Origin: DAOUTW01 sp964523575
GTDB taxonomy: Bacteria > Zixibacteria > MSB-5A5 > GN15 > JAAZOE01
Assembly: GCA_964523575.1 (NCBI GenBank)
Contig: CAZGAV010000007.1
Coordinates: 1-64,000 of the forward strand
Length of the DNA: 64,000 bases
Reading direction: 5' to 3'
Shown here piece by piece: positions 8,506-17,225 of the stretch. The notes under the pieces are model-generated. The model searched no databases. It was not told where the DNA came from and saw only the letters and a program-made list of their open reading frames with translations. Each line of letters begins with the position of its first letter. Position 1 is the first letter of the stretch. The position numbers were made by a program, and so were the translations under genes.

Positions 8506-9243
8506 TTACCAGAGGTCGGCCGGGAAGATGATATCGATATAGGTGCCGCTGGCCGGATTGACGCTCAATTCGTATTCGACCGTATCGCTGTCGGGGATAT
8601 AGACGACTCGCAGGAGATGATTGCCGACCGGGATACCGGCGAAGGAAAAACTGCCGTTGGGGTCGGGATTAACTGTGGCCATCGCAAGGTTGCCGGATCC
8701 GTCGGGATAGAATAGGCTGATTATCAGCGAATCATTGTAAACCGGACCGGGCATGTTGATATCGGCATCGAGCAGATATCCGGAAACGGAATTGCTCAGC
8801 AGGGCCGACGAAGATGGAGCCACCGCTCGTTCGATACTCAATCCCGAACCGACTGATCGCAGTAGGGTCCCGGCATAGACATAAACCGCCCCCCAGGCGT
8901 CGCGTTTGTAGTCGTCACCTGAGTTGCCGCCGATATAGGGACCATGCCAGGTCGCATAACCGGGATTGACTGCCAGGGCGTCGAGGTTAACCGGCAGAGC
9001 GCCGACGTCGCCGACATACCCGAAATCGCCCCGGGCGCCGTCGGATTCCACGGCGGCGTCGCCCGCGATGGCTTTCGCCAGTTGATCGAGCTCCGACCGA
9101 GTGGCTTCGAATTTAGCCGTCTCGATCGATGACATCATCTTCATCGTCGCCACCCCGGCCAGGATGCCGATGATGATGATGACCATGACCAGTTCGATCA
9201 TGGTAAATCCGTCCTCTCGGTCTGTGATGCACCTCAGAGACAT
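8506..9243 (-). CDS. Pseudopilin-like protein 4 (GspG-like core plus beta extension)
   Basis: Type IV pilin-like protein with a class III signal: prepilin peptidase should cut before Phe13 in DREDGFTMIELV, leaving the invariant Glu at +5 and a hydrophobic helix. The core has FGYVGDVGALPVNLDAL, a PGYATWHGPYI segment, and KRDAWGAVYVYAG, comparable to the DPWG region of the major T2SS pseudopilin GspG. After about residue 150 a beta-sandwich-like extension follows (FYPDGSGNLAMATV, GSFSFAGIPVGNHLLRVVY), resembling carboxypeptidase-regulatory or Cna-B domains. Its start overlaps the upstream gene by 10 bases. It is the last and shortest of four tandem paralogues. Role (filament subunit or secretion pseudopilin) is unproven. 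Confidence 0.8.
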   Translation of the reverse strand: MSLRCITDREDGFTMIELVMVIIIIGILAGVATMKMMSSIETAKFEATRSELDQLAKAIAGDAAVESDGARGDFGYVGDVGALPVNLDALAVNPGYATWHGPYIGGNSGDDYKRDAWGAVYVYAGTLLRSVGSGLSIERAVAPSSSALLSNSVSGYLLDADINMPGPVYNDSLIISLFYPDGSGNLAMATVNPDPNGSFSFAGIPVGNHLLRVVYIPDSDTVEYELSVNPASGTYIDIIFPADLW

Positions 9244-10385
9244 AAATCCGCCTGGACGGTTATCGATGAACCGTCGGAGAAATCAAGGGTGAAGGTTGTC
9301 CCCGACATGTCCACCGGCGAACCCCCGCCGTTGGAATCGGAATGAAACTGCTCGACATCGATTCGGATCGACTGGCCGTCATTGATAGTCTGGGGACTGC
9401 TGAAGTTGACTATATCGCCCGACCCCAGGGCCGGATTGCCGGATCGGACAATGACCCCACCCCAGGTGACGGTTTTGTAATAGGCCGGCGCTGACGACCA
9501 GGTCAAGGTCATCGATGAAACCGTGATCGGGTTTCCGGTGTTGTTGATGATCCAGAGCATCAGTTTGAAGCAGTTGGCCGTTGTCAGGGTGTCGGAATTG
9601 TTGACGAACTCAATTCCCGTCCCGCCGCCCGTGCCGCCGAGATGCCAGACGTTGGCGGCCAGGAAATACTCGGCATAAACATGGGAATGTGGGAGCACCG
9701 AGACAAAACGGCGCAAGGTGTCGTTACCAGGGAGGTAAATCAATTGCAGATCATGGTTGCCGATCGGGACGGAATCGAATCTGAAATATCCTCCGGCATC
9801 GACCGCCGTCGCTCTGGTTGTCAGGTTCCCGGCTCCATCGGGAATCGTCAAGCGTACCGAGATCGAGTCCCGGTAATCGTTACCCGGAGGCGTGCCGTCA
9901 AGATCGAACAAGTTGCCCGCGACCGTATTCAGGAGAAGATGCGCGGTCGATCCGGCCACATGCCGCACGATACCGCTTCCCGAACCATTGGAGGTAATAT
10001 CGACTCCGCCGGCATAGGCGTAATTGACCTGCCAGGCATCCTTTTTAAAGTCATCGGGTATCTGCACCAGTTCGTTGGAAATATACGGCCCGTTCCAGGT
10101 TGCGTACCCGGGGTTGGCCGTCAGAGCGTCGAGGTTCGGCGGCAGGGCGCCGATATCGCCCACATAACCGAAATCCGAACGGATGCCGTTGTTTTCAAGG
10201 TCGGGATTGCCGACGATAGCGGTCGCCAGCCGATCCATCTCGTTTTTGGTCTCTTCGATTTTGATCGTTTCCGCTACCGGCGTGATTTGCCTGATGGCGA
10301 TAGTCGCCAGAATGCCCATAAGGACGATAACTGCGACCAGTTCGATCAGCGTAAACCCGAAATCTTTGATACGACTCAAAGCCAT
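9234..10385 (-). CDS. Pseudopilin-like protein 3 with extra C-terminal beta domain
   Basis: Prepilin-type N-terminus DFGFTLIELVAV (cut before Phe11, Glu at +5). It shares the paralogue core: DFGYVGDIGALPPNLDAL, PGYATWNGPYI and KKDAWQVNYAYAGG. The regulatory-like extension follows (GYFRFDSVPIGNHDLQLIYLPG). A further domain of about 140 residues after GGTGGGTG (residues about 240-383) is rich in beta-forming residues (NCFKLMLWIINNTGNPITVSS) and could be a fibronectin- or carbohydrate-binding-like fold. The next gene overlaps its end by 10 bases, so translation is likely coupled. No strong ribosome binding site is visible before the ATG. Confidence 0.78.
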   Translation of the reverse strand: MALSRIKDFGFTLIELVAVIVLMGILATIAIRQITPVAETIKIEETKNEMDRLATAIVGNPDLENNGIRSDFGYVGDIGALPPNLDALTANPGYATWNGPYISNELVQIPDDFKKDAWQVNYAYAGGVDITSNGSGSGIVRHVAGSTAHLLLNTVAGNLFDLDGTPPGNDYRDSISVRLTIPDGAGNLTTRATAVDAGGYFRFDSVPIGNHDLQLIYLPGNDTLRRFVSVLPHSHVYAEYFLAANVWHLGGTGGGTGIEFVNNSDTLTTANCFKLMLWIINNTGNPITVSSMTLTWSSAPAYYKTVTWGGVIVRSGNPALGSGDIVNFSSPQTINDGQSIRIDVEQFHSDSNGGGSPVDMSGTTFTLDFSDGSSITVQADLCL

Positions 10386-10395
10386 GATTAATAAC

Positions 10396-12534
10396 TCAAC
10401 TTCCCATATGATACAGGGCCGCTATTTCACCGGGTATCAAGACCCGGTTATAAATTCTCAAATCGTCGATCTTCCCCTTGAAGGGGATTTCGATCCGTTC
10501 GGCTCCGATATGGAGTTTTCCGTTCCCGCTCCCGGGAGCCCGCGTCAGGGAGGTGCTTTCGCTGTGCAAAACGCCGTCAACGAAAAGCTGGACGCGAGCC
10601 GGCGAATGGCGGTAAGTGACAATCAGGTGATGCCAGGCGTTCATGCAATCAGAAAGCCGGTAATTGCTGATCCATCGATTGCCCGCCGGATGATAAACCG
10701 TAATTTTCTTGTTGGTCCCCGAGGAATTGTCGAACTGGAGAGTCCATTGATTATCATCACCTGAGGGCGTGTTTTTACTGCAAATGCCGGCCCATTCGTT
10801 CTGCACTGAATCGGCGAAAATCCAAACGGAAATACTGTAGTCGTCCGTCATCTGCAATTGGGTGGCGTTGGTCGGCGTGCGGAAAAAATCATCGACGCCG
10901 TCGAATTCGAAAGCCCCCGCGATCTGCCCGGCTGTCCAGCCGGACCCAATGGAGTCATTTTGGAGGTCGGCGTCACTGCTCAGCATGGAACTGTTATGGG
11001 CGACCAGTCCGGAGTCGTCATCCATTGGCCAGTGACCGACGAGGCCTTCGCCAAGAGTACTGCCGCCGTCGCTGATACAGGCGGCGTCGATATTTTCCCC
11101 GGTCGTTCCAAACGGTCCGTCACCGTCGAAGAACATGGTGGCGATGCCGCTCGAGGGATCATATTCGACCAGGTCTTCGCTTCCGAAAGTAAGGCTACCG
11201 ATTGTTTCAGTTGCGTCCTCCGCCGAAAGAACGATGTGGCCGTTGGCCAAAACATGAGCGGCATCGACGTTGGCGTTATCGGCAAAAGCCGCGCTGCCGT
11301 CGAAGAAAAGACTGGCGTTGCCCGAGACCGGTTCATAGCGGACCAGGTCTTCGGGGCCGAAATTGAGACTCCCGATGCGGGCGTTGCCGGTGGTGGATAA
11401 CAGGATGTCGCCGTTATCGAAAATATACACGGCATCGATATTCTCATTGCCGGTGAAAACCGAGCCGCCATCCATATAAAGCGTGGCCGTGCCGCTGGTC
11501 GGATTGTATTCGATCAGGTCGTCATCATCGAAATTCAAAGCTCCGATCCGGGCTTGTCCCGTTGTCGACAGGATGGAATGACCATTGCCGAGAATATGGA
11601 TGGCATCGATATCCTCGTCGTCCGAGAAAATAATGCTGCCGTCGAAAAACATCGCGGAGGTATCGGCAAAGCGATCATAGAACACGGCATCCTCGTTTTG
11701 GAAACCGAGGCCGCTGAGACTGGCCGATCCTGTCGTGGAGAGAATAAGGCCGGTGCTGTCGACGGCGGGATTGTCGTCGGTGAAATAGGCGCTTGCGAAT
11801 TTAAATAGCTTCTGGCTCTTCTGCCGGGGAAGAATCGTCAGGTAACGCGAAAGGGTGTCCACCATCGGCACAAAAATAAATCTCAGCCGATGAGTGCCGA
11901 CCGGGAGAGAATCGAGAGTAAAGGCCCCGGCCGAATCGGGGGCGTAAATTTTGGTTCGGGTTCCGCCCAGCCCGTCGGGGATGGTGATCTCGATTTCGAC
12001 CGAATCCCGGTAAGTTACCCCCGGCACCGAATCGGCGGCATCGCGGATATAGCCGTGGAAAACATTGAGCAGATAGTCGGAAGAAGCGTCGGCGATCTTT
12101 TTGGTAATGGCGCTACCGCCGCCGTTGGAAGTGATCGTTATGCCGCCGCTATAGGCATAAGGCCGTCCCCAGGCGTCAACTTCGAAACCGTCGACATCCT
12201 GCGTAAATCCGGGCGCGATATAGGGACCGTTCCAGGTCGAATAGGCCCCGGGATTCTGGCTCAACGCCTGCAAATCGGGCGGGAAGGCCCCGATGTCGCC
12301 GACATAGCCGAAATCGGCCCGTGTACCGGCCATCCGCAGGGACGGGTCACCGACAATCGCCGCCGTCAGCATGTCCATCTCCCGAACGGTTTCGACCTTG
12401 CGGACATCATCGACCGAAGCCGTCATCGACTGCATGGCGATTCCGGCCACGATGCCGAGGACCACGATGGCGATGACAACCTCGATCAGGCTGAATCCGG
12501 ATATGTTTCCGAGTCTGGCGGTCATTATTACCAT
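10396..12534 (-). CDS. Pseudopilin-like protein 2 with four internal repeats and a LamG domain
   Basis: A very unusual 712-residue pilin-like protein. Prepilin motif SGFSLIEVV (cut before Phe14). Residues about 75-240 are the shared paralogue core and regulatory-like extension (DFGYVGDIGAFPPDLQAL, VDAWGRPYAYSGG, GAFTLDSLPVGTHRLRFIF). Residues about 262-490 hold four degenerate repeats of about 57 residues, each with an ILSTTG-type start, IGSLNF..EDLVEY, a short SG.A..F.DG stretch and NIDA. Residues about 499-712 form a LamG/concanavalin-like domain (LVGHWPMDDDSG, FEFDGVDDFF, YSISVWIF, WHHLIVTY, VQLFVDGVLH, GKIDDLRIYNR). It overlaps the upstream pseudopilin by 7 bases. The LamG domain suggests binding to a sugar or matrix ligand at a filament tip; that is inference. 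Confidence 0.8.
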   Translation of the reverse strand: MVIMTARLGNISGFSLIEVVIAIVVLGIVAGIAMQSMTASVDDVRKVETVREMDMLTAAIVGDPSLRMAGTRADFGYVGDIGAFPPDLQALSQNPGAYSTWNGPYIAPGFTQDVDGFEVDAWGRPYAYSGGITITSNGGGSAITKKIADASSDYLLNVFHGYIRDAADSVPGVTYRDSVEIEITIPDGLGGTRTKIYAPDSAGAFTLDSLPVGTHRLRFIFVPMVDTLSRYLTILPRQKSQKLFKFASAYFTDDNPAVDSTGLILSTTGSASLSGLGFQNEDAVFYDRFADTSAMFFDGSIIFSDDEDIDAIHILGNGHSILSTTGQARIGALNFDDDDLIEYNPTSGTATLYMDGGSVFTGNENIDAVYIFDNGDILLSTTGNARIGSLNFGPEDLVRYEPVSGNASLFFDGSAAFADNANVDAAHVLANGHIVLSAEDATETIGSLTFGSEDLVEYDPSSGIATMFFDGDGPFGTTGENIDAACISDGGSTLGEGLVGHWPMDDDSGLVAHNSSMLSSDADLQNDSIGSGWTAGQIAGAFEFDGVDDFFRTPTNATQLQMTDDYSISVWIFADSVQNEWAGICSKNTPSGDDNQWTLQFDNSSGTNKKITVYHPAGNRWISNYRLSDCMNAWHHLIVTYRHSPARVQLFVDGVLHSESTSLTRAPGSGNGKLHIGAERIEIPFKGKIDDLRIYNRVLIPGEIAALYHMGS

Positions 12535-13289
12535 ACATTACCGAAATGTTGAAGATCGGCATAAAAATCCCGGCCGGGATTGACGGCGATTTCGCGTCGG
12601 ATGGTATCGTTGGCCGGAATATAGATCATTCTCAGGGTATGAATCCCGATCGGGACCGAATTGAAACGGACCAGTCCATCGGTGCCGGGGTAACCGGTCA
12701 CCGTCGTCGTGGCTCCGGCTCCATCGGGATATGTCAGCAAAATTTTGACGGAATCTCGATATACGGAATCGGGAGGGGTGAAATCGAGATCGGTGATCGA
12801 TAGCGTGACATTGTTGCTCAGCAAGGCGGCCACCGAATTGGCGATTTTGCGGGTGAGCGTGGCCGGTCCGCCGGTTGAGGAAAAGGTATTCCCGGTCGGC
12901 GCGCTGTATTGTCGTCCCCAGGCGTCGAGCTTGAATTCGAAATCGGCCCCAGCGGAGAATTCATCCTTGATATAAGGGCCGTTCCAGGTTGCGTACCCGG
13001 GATTGGTGATCAGGGCGTCCCAATTCGGGGGCAGGGTGCCGACGTCACCGACATAGCCATAATCGGTGCGGGTTCCGCCCGATATGAGGCCGGGGTTCCC
13101 GGCGATAGCCCAGGCCAATTGCTCCATTTCCTGCATGGTCTCCTCGGTTCGGGAAACGTCCAGAGTGCGGTCCATCGATTTGAAGGCCACGGCCGCCAGG
13201 ATTCCGATGACGACCACGACAATGACCATCTCGATCAGGGTATAACCGTCCTGTTTTGAAAACTCAACTTTGGAGCGAAATTCGGGCAT
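12528..13289 (-). CDS. Pseudopilin-like protein 1
   Basis: First gene of the four-gene pseudopilin-like array. The prepilin motif is KQDGYTLIEMV (cut before Tyr16, Glu at +5; the residue after the cleavage site is Tyr where the other copies have Phe). The core has DYGYVGDVGTLPPNWDAL, PGYATWNGPYI and KLDAWGRQY. The regulatory-like extension is VRFNSVPIGIHTLRMIYIP. The protein ends ADLQHFGNVW, similar to the C-terminus of the fourth copy. The ATG at 13289 is preferred over one 72 bases upstream because it gives a short pre-sequence typical of pseudopilins; the ribosome binding site is weak either way. No GspD/E/F or PilB/C/D genes are in the window. Confidence 0.78.
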   Translation of the reverse strand: MPEFRSKVEFSKQDGYTLIEMVIVVVVIGILAAVAFKSMDRTLDVSRTEETMQEMEQLAWAIAGNPGLISGGTRTDYGYVGDVGTLPPNWDALITNPGYATWNGPYIKDEFSAGADFEFKLDAWGRQYSAPTGNTFSSTGGPATLTRKIANSVAALLSNNVTLSITDLDFTPPDSVYRDSVKILLTYPDGAGATTTVTGYPGTDGLVRFNSVPIGIHTLRMIYIPANDTIRREIAVNPGRDFYADLQHFGNVW

Positions 13290-13640
13290 AATTATCCATT
13301 CGGGCCAAATATGGCTATTCTGTTCATATATCGGCAGTTGAGTGTGGATGTTTATGGCCAAGAGGCGTCGAAAAATAAGTTATCGGAGAAACATCGGATC
13401 AGTATAATATCCGCGACTTTGATTCCATAGCGCCGGTCAAACCGGATTCTATGCATCGCGGGCGGCTGAGTTCGGTCCGAATCGTGCGCCATAATAGAGG
13501 TTGACTTGCGTACTTAATTTGGTGATAATATATGGTTTAGGATGGACCCGGTTTGAGACGGGATCGGGGAAGATGGAATAAATCCCCGAAGCGGTGAAAC
13601 CGTTCGCAATTTGGTCCGGCTTTCGCCTGAAGGAGTGAAA
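13290..13640. other. Intergenic region between the pseudopilin array and ricT
   Basis: About 350 bases separating divergent transcription units. The plus-strand promoter at 13501-13529 is the only well-formed signal. A TATTAT on the minus strand near 13405 could be a -10 box for the pseudopilin array but lacks a good -35. No small gene is convincing here. Confidence 0.6.
13501..13529 (+). promoter_or_regulatory. Sigma70-type promoter of the ricT-metG operon
   Basis: TTGACT (13501-13506) and GATAAT (13524-13529) with a 17-base spacer. They lie about 110 bases upstream of the ricT start. Near-consensus, prediction only. Confidence 0.7.
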
Positions 13641-14510
13641 ATGCCTGATTTATATATAGTTGAGTTCAAGGGGCATCGGCGCGGCTATTATTATAATACT
13701 TATTACCACACCCTTGATCCCGGCGATAAAATCATCGTTGAGGCTGAACGCGGCGAAGACCTGGGAATGGTTTCCAAACGAATTCCCGATGACAGCCGGA
13801 TGGACCTGGACGAAAAGCCGCCGTCGATTCTGCGCCATGTTACCGAGGAAGATATCATCCGCCGGGCGGATAACGAGCGAGCCGAGAAGGACGCTCTGGT
13901 CAAATGCGAAAAACTGGTGGAAAAACACGGCCTGCCGATGAAGCTGATCGGATCGGAATATCAGCATGATCGAAACAAGCTGACGTTCTATTTCACTGCT
14001 GACCAACGGGTCGATTTCCGTTCGCTGGTCCGTGATCTGGCGGCTATTTACAAGACCCGGATCGAACTGAGGCAAATCGGCGTTCGTGACGCCGCGCGAC
14101 GTCTGGGCGGATTCGGTGTCTGTGGGCTGGATCAATGCTGTTGTACCTTCCTGCAGAAATTCGAACCGATTTCGACGCAGTTTGCCCGGGAGCAAAATCT
14201 GTCGCTCAATCCTTCCAAAATTTCCGGAAATTGCGGGCGGTTGCTTTGTTGCCTGACCTATGAAAAAGACCACTATCTGCAGGAATTGGCCCGTTTTCCG
14301 CGACAAGGCGAAAATTACAGCACCGACAAGGGCGAGGGCATTATAGAGGAAATCAACATTTTCAAGAAATACATGGTCGTCAAACATACCAACGGCGAGT
14401 ACGAAAAAGTTACCCTGACCGATATCAGGAAAAGGGAACGACAGAAAAAATCGTTCTTCAAGGATTGGCATATCAAACGCAAAGAATCGAGGGAAAGCAG
14501 TGCTGAATAA
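13641..14510 (+). CDS. ricT: PSP1 domain protein RicT (YaaT)
   Basis: RicT/YaaT is the PSP1-domain subunit of the RicAFT complex of Bacillus, which affects RNase Y-dependent mRNA processing and binds Fe-S clusters; in other phyla its role is less defined. The protein has the PSP1 signature: KLTFYFTADQRVDFRSLVRDLA, IELRQIGVRDAARRLGG, the cysteine cluster FGVCGLDQCCC, then SGNCGRLLCCLTYE. The conserved cysteines are those proposed to hold the cluster. Length is 289 residues. ATG 13641 has AGGAG 5 bases upstream and is chosen over an earlier GTG. Its stop overlaps metG by 11 bases. Confidence 0.9.
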   Translation: MPDLYIVEFKGHRRGYYYNTYYHTLDPGDKIIVEAERGEDLGMVSKRIPDDSRMDLDEKPPSILRHVTEEDIIRRADNERAEKDALVKCEKLVEKHGLPMKLIGSEYQHDRNKLTFYFTADQRVDFRSLVRDLAAIYKTRIELRQIGVRDAARRLGGFGVCGLDQCCCTFLQKFEPISTQFAREQNLSLNPSKISGNCGRLLCCLTYEKDHYLQELARFPRQGENYSTDKGEGIIEEINIFKKYMVVKHTNGEYEKVTLTDIRKRERQKKSFFKDWHIKRKESRESSAE

Positions 14511-16434
14511 CTTCTACGTCACGACACCCATTTACTACGTCAATGACAGGCCGCATATCGGTCACGCCTACACCTCCATCGCCGCCGATTTCTTTGCCCG
14601 CTTCAACCGTCTGGCGGGGCGAGAAACGTTTTTCCTGACCGGCACCGATGAACATGGAACCAAGGTGGCCGATGCCGCGGCGGCCGCGGGCCAGACGGCG
14701 CAGGAATTCTGCGATAATATCGTGACTCATTTCGTCGATTCCTGGGAAGTGCTGGGGCTGGCCAACGATTATTTTGTCCGCACCACCGACGCCCGGCATA
14801 TCGAGGCCATCACCAAGTTTCTGACCGTCCTGAAGAACGCCAAAACCCCCGACGGTCGGGAGGCGGTCTATTCCGGCATTTACAAAGGTCTCTATTGCAC
14901 CGGTTGCGAAAAATTTCTGACCGATTCAGAAATGACCGACGGCATGTGCTCCATCCACAGGAAACCGGCCCAGGCTCTCGAGGAGAAGAACTACTTTTTC
15001 CGTCTCGAACCCTACCTTCCGATCCTGAAGGAGAGGGTCGAGAACAACGAAATCGTGATCATGCCCGAAGAACGGCGCAAGGAAGTTCTGGGATTGCTTA
15101 CTCATGGAATGCCCGATTTTTCGATTTCGCGCGAATCGGTCAAATGGGGTATCCCGCTTCCTTTCGATCCTTCGCAGGTCGCCTATGTCTGGGTCGATGC
15201 TTTGCCCAACTATATTTCCGCGATCGGTTACGGGGATGACCCCGAGCAATTCGCCAAATGGTGGGATAATGCCGAAATCGTGCATCTGATGGCCAAAGAT
15301 ATTCTCAAATTCCATACCGTTTACTGGCCGGCCATGCTGATGGCGGCCGGCCTCAAATGTCCCGATAAGATTTTTATCCACGGTTATTTTACGATCAACG
15401 GCGAAAAGATGGGGAAATCGGCTGGCAATATGATCGATCCCAAGAAAGTTGTCGACATCTACGGCACCGACGCCACGCGTTACCTGTTGTTGAACCAGTA
15501 TCCTTTCGGAGCGGACGGCGACATCAAAGAAAAGGAATTCGCCGCGAGGTACAATTCCGATCTGGCTAATGACCTCGGCAACCTGGTTTCGCGCGTCGCC
15601 AAGATGATGATTCAATATTGCGACGGCCGGGTGCCGGAGCCGAAATCGGATGTGCCGGGACAGAAGGAGATGATGGATCTGGCCGAAGATATACCGGATG
15701 CCGTGTACGGCCATGTCCGCAATTTCCGCATCACCGACGCCGTCAACAAAACGCTGGAGTTGGTGCGGGCCACCAACCGTTTTATCGAAAATGCGGCGCC
15801 CTGGAAACTGGCCAAAGAGGGTCAAAACGATATCGTCGGCGGGGTGTTATACACCGCCGCGGAGTTGATTCGAATCGCGACGATTCTGCTGTTTCCCCTG
15901 ATGCCGACCAAAATGCGCGAAATACGGGCCGTGTTCGGTCTTGACGATGAAAATCTTAATCTCGATTCGGCCCGGACCTGGTTCGAACTGCCCTACGGCA
16001 ATAAAATACAGCTTAAGGAGGCGATCTTTCCGCGTCTTGATCCCCGGGATATTCCGACTCTGGTGGCCCCGCCCAAATCCGCAGGTGACACCGCCGCAAT
16101 CGGGGAAGACGGCCTTGTGACCTTTGATGATTTCGAGCGTCTGGATTTGCGCGTCGCGCTGGTCGAACAGGCCGAGCGGGTCGAAAAGGCCGACCGCCTG
16201 CTGAAATTACAGATCGATATCGGAACCGAAAAACGGCAGATCATAGCCGGGATCGCATCTCAATACACTCCTGAGGAAATCATCGGGAAGAAAATAATCG
16301 TGGTCGCCAACCTTCAGCCGGCCAAAATTCGCGGTATCCTCTCCAAGGGTATGTTGCTGGCCGCCAAGCATGGCTCGGAATTAAAATTGGTGACAGTTGA
16401 CGGCGATATCGCTCCGGGCGCGTCAGTCGGATAA
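14500..16434 (+). CDS. metG: Methionyl-tRNA synthetase with C-terminal tRNA-binding domain
   Basis: Charges tRNA-Met with methionine in the cytoplasm. Class I synthetase with the HIGH motif in RPHIGHAYTS (about residues 18-27) and a KMGKS version of KMSKS in NGEKMGKSAGNM. The connective-peptide zinc knuckle is in YCTGCEKFLT and GMCSIHRKP. An anticodon-binding helical domain follows. The last about 110 residues (FDDFERLDLRVALVEQAERV, KLQIDIGTEKRQIIAGI, NLQPAKIRGILSKGMLLAA) form the EMAP/Trbp111 tRNA-binding domain, which mediates dimerisation. Length 644 is normal for MetRS with this domain. The start is GTG, with GAGGG upstream inside the end of ricT, so the two are probably translationally coupled. 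Confidence 0.97.
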   Translation: MLNNFYVTTPIYYVNDRPHIGHAYTSIAADFFARFNRLAGRETFFLTGTDEHGTKVADAAAAAGQTAQEFCDNIVTHFVDSWEVLGLANDYFVRTTDARHIEAITKFLTVLKNAKTPDGREAVYSGIYKGLYCTGCEKFLTDSEMTDGMCSIHRKPAQALEEKNYFFRLEPYLPILKERVENNEIVIMPEERRKEVLGLLTHGMPDFSISRESVKWGIPLPFDPSQVAYVWVDALPNYISAIGYGDDPEQFAKWWDNAEIVHLMAKDILKFHTVYWPAMLMAAGLKCPDKIFIHGYFTINGEKMGKSAGNMIDPKKVVDIYGTDATRYLLLNQYPFGADGDIKEKEFAARYNSDLANDLGNLVSRVAKMMIQYCDGRVPEPKSDVPGQKEMMDLAEDIPDAVYGHVRNFRITDAVNKTLELVRATNRFIENAAPWKLAKEGQNDIVGGVLYTAAELIRIATILLFPLMPTKMREIRAVFGLDDENLNLDSARTWFELPYGNKIQLKEAIFPRLDPRDIPTLVAPPKSAGDTAAIGEDGLVTFDDFERLDLRVALVEQAERVEKADRLLKLQIDIGTEKRQIIAGIASQYTPEEIIGKKIIVVANLQPAKIRGILSKGMLLAAKHGSELKLVTVDGDIAPGASVG

Positions 16435-16454
16435 ATCCGGGACGGACCGGTCAT

Positions 16455-17225
16455 ATGATTGACACCCATTGTCACATCGATTTCAAGGATTTCGACCGCG
16501 ACCGCGAGGAGGTCATCGTTCAAGCGGCCGAATACGGCGTCGGACGTCTGATTGATATCGGAGTCGATATCCAATCGTCGCGGCGCGCTTTTTCTCTGGC
16601 GAACGAATACGAAAATATCTACTGCACCGTCGGGGTCCATCCGCATGACAGCAAGTTATTGAAACCGGAATTTTTGAGTGAGATGGAAACAATGGCCGAG
16701 AATGCCAAAGTGGTCGGTATCGGTGAAATCGGACTTGATTATTACCGCGACCTGTCACCGCGCGATATCCAGAAGAGGGCCTTCGTTACCCAGCTTGATC
16801 TGGCGGTCAAACTCGATTTGCCGGTGGTCATTCATGTGCGCGAGGCCATGGATGACGCTTTATCCATCGTCAAAGATTATGCCGGCAAATTGCAGGGGGT
16901 CTTTCATTGTTTCCCGGGAACGGTCGAGCAGGCTTATCAAGTGATTGATCTGGGATTTCACGTTTCGGTCAACGGCGTTATGACATATAAAAACTCCAAA
17001 ATGCAGAATCTGGGCCGCGAGGTCGATCTGGACAATATTCTGATCGAAACCGACTGCCCCTATCTGACCCCCGTACCGTATCGGGGCAAACGTAATGTCC
17101 CGGCCCATGTCAAACTGGTGGCCGTCAAATTGGCCGAATTGCGGGGGATGAGCCTGGCTGAAGTCGACAAAATCACAACTCGCAATGCCGAGAAGATCTT
17201 TCGGCTGGTGGAGACTTTCGGCTGA
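16455..17225 (+). CDS. tatD: TatD family metal-dependent hydrolase (DNase)
   Basis: TIM-barrel metal-dependent hydrolase; TatD enzymes are Mg-dependent 3'-5' deoxyribonucleases. Metal ligands are visible in IDTHCHID (His5, His7), in VGIGEIGLDYYRD (Glu), in VIHVREA (His), in FHCFPG (His), and in the terminal ETDCPYLTP (Asp). Length of 256 residues is typical of the YcfH/TatD group. It overlaps rsmA by one base (TGATG), and metG-tatD-rsmA is a common neighbourhood. Confidence 0.92.
   Translation: MIDTHCHIDFKDFDRDREEVIVQAAEYGVGRLIDIGVDIQSSRRAFSLANEYENIYCTVGVHPHDSKLLKPEFLSEMETMAENAKVVGIGEIGLDYYRDLSPRDIQKRAFVTQLDLAVKLDLPVVIHVREAMDDALSIVKDYAGKLQGVFHCFPGTVEQAYQVIDLGFHVSVNGVMTYKNSKMQNLGREVDLDNILIETDCPYLTPVPYRGKRNVPAHVKLVAVKLAELRGMSLAEVDKITTRNAEKIFRLVETFG

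Noticed and set aside
7289..8542. 417-codon plus-strand frame opposite the paired methyltransferases
   Set aside because: The minus strand encodes two proteins with intact SAM motifs; the length reflects codon bias of GC-rich genes.
11065..11751. Possible DNA tandem repeat or CRISPR-like array
   Set aside because: The repetition is at protein level (about 57-residue units within a pseudopilin-like gene) and the DNA copies are too diverged for a CRISPR.
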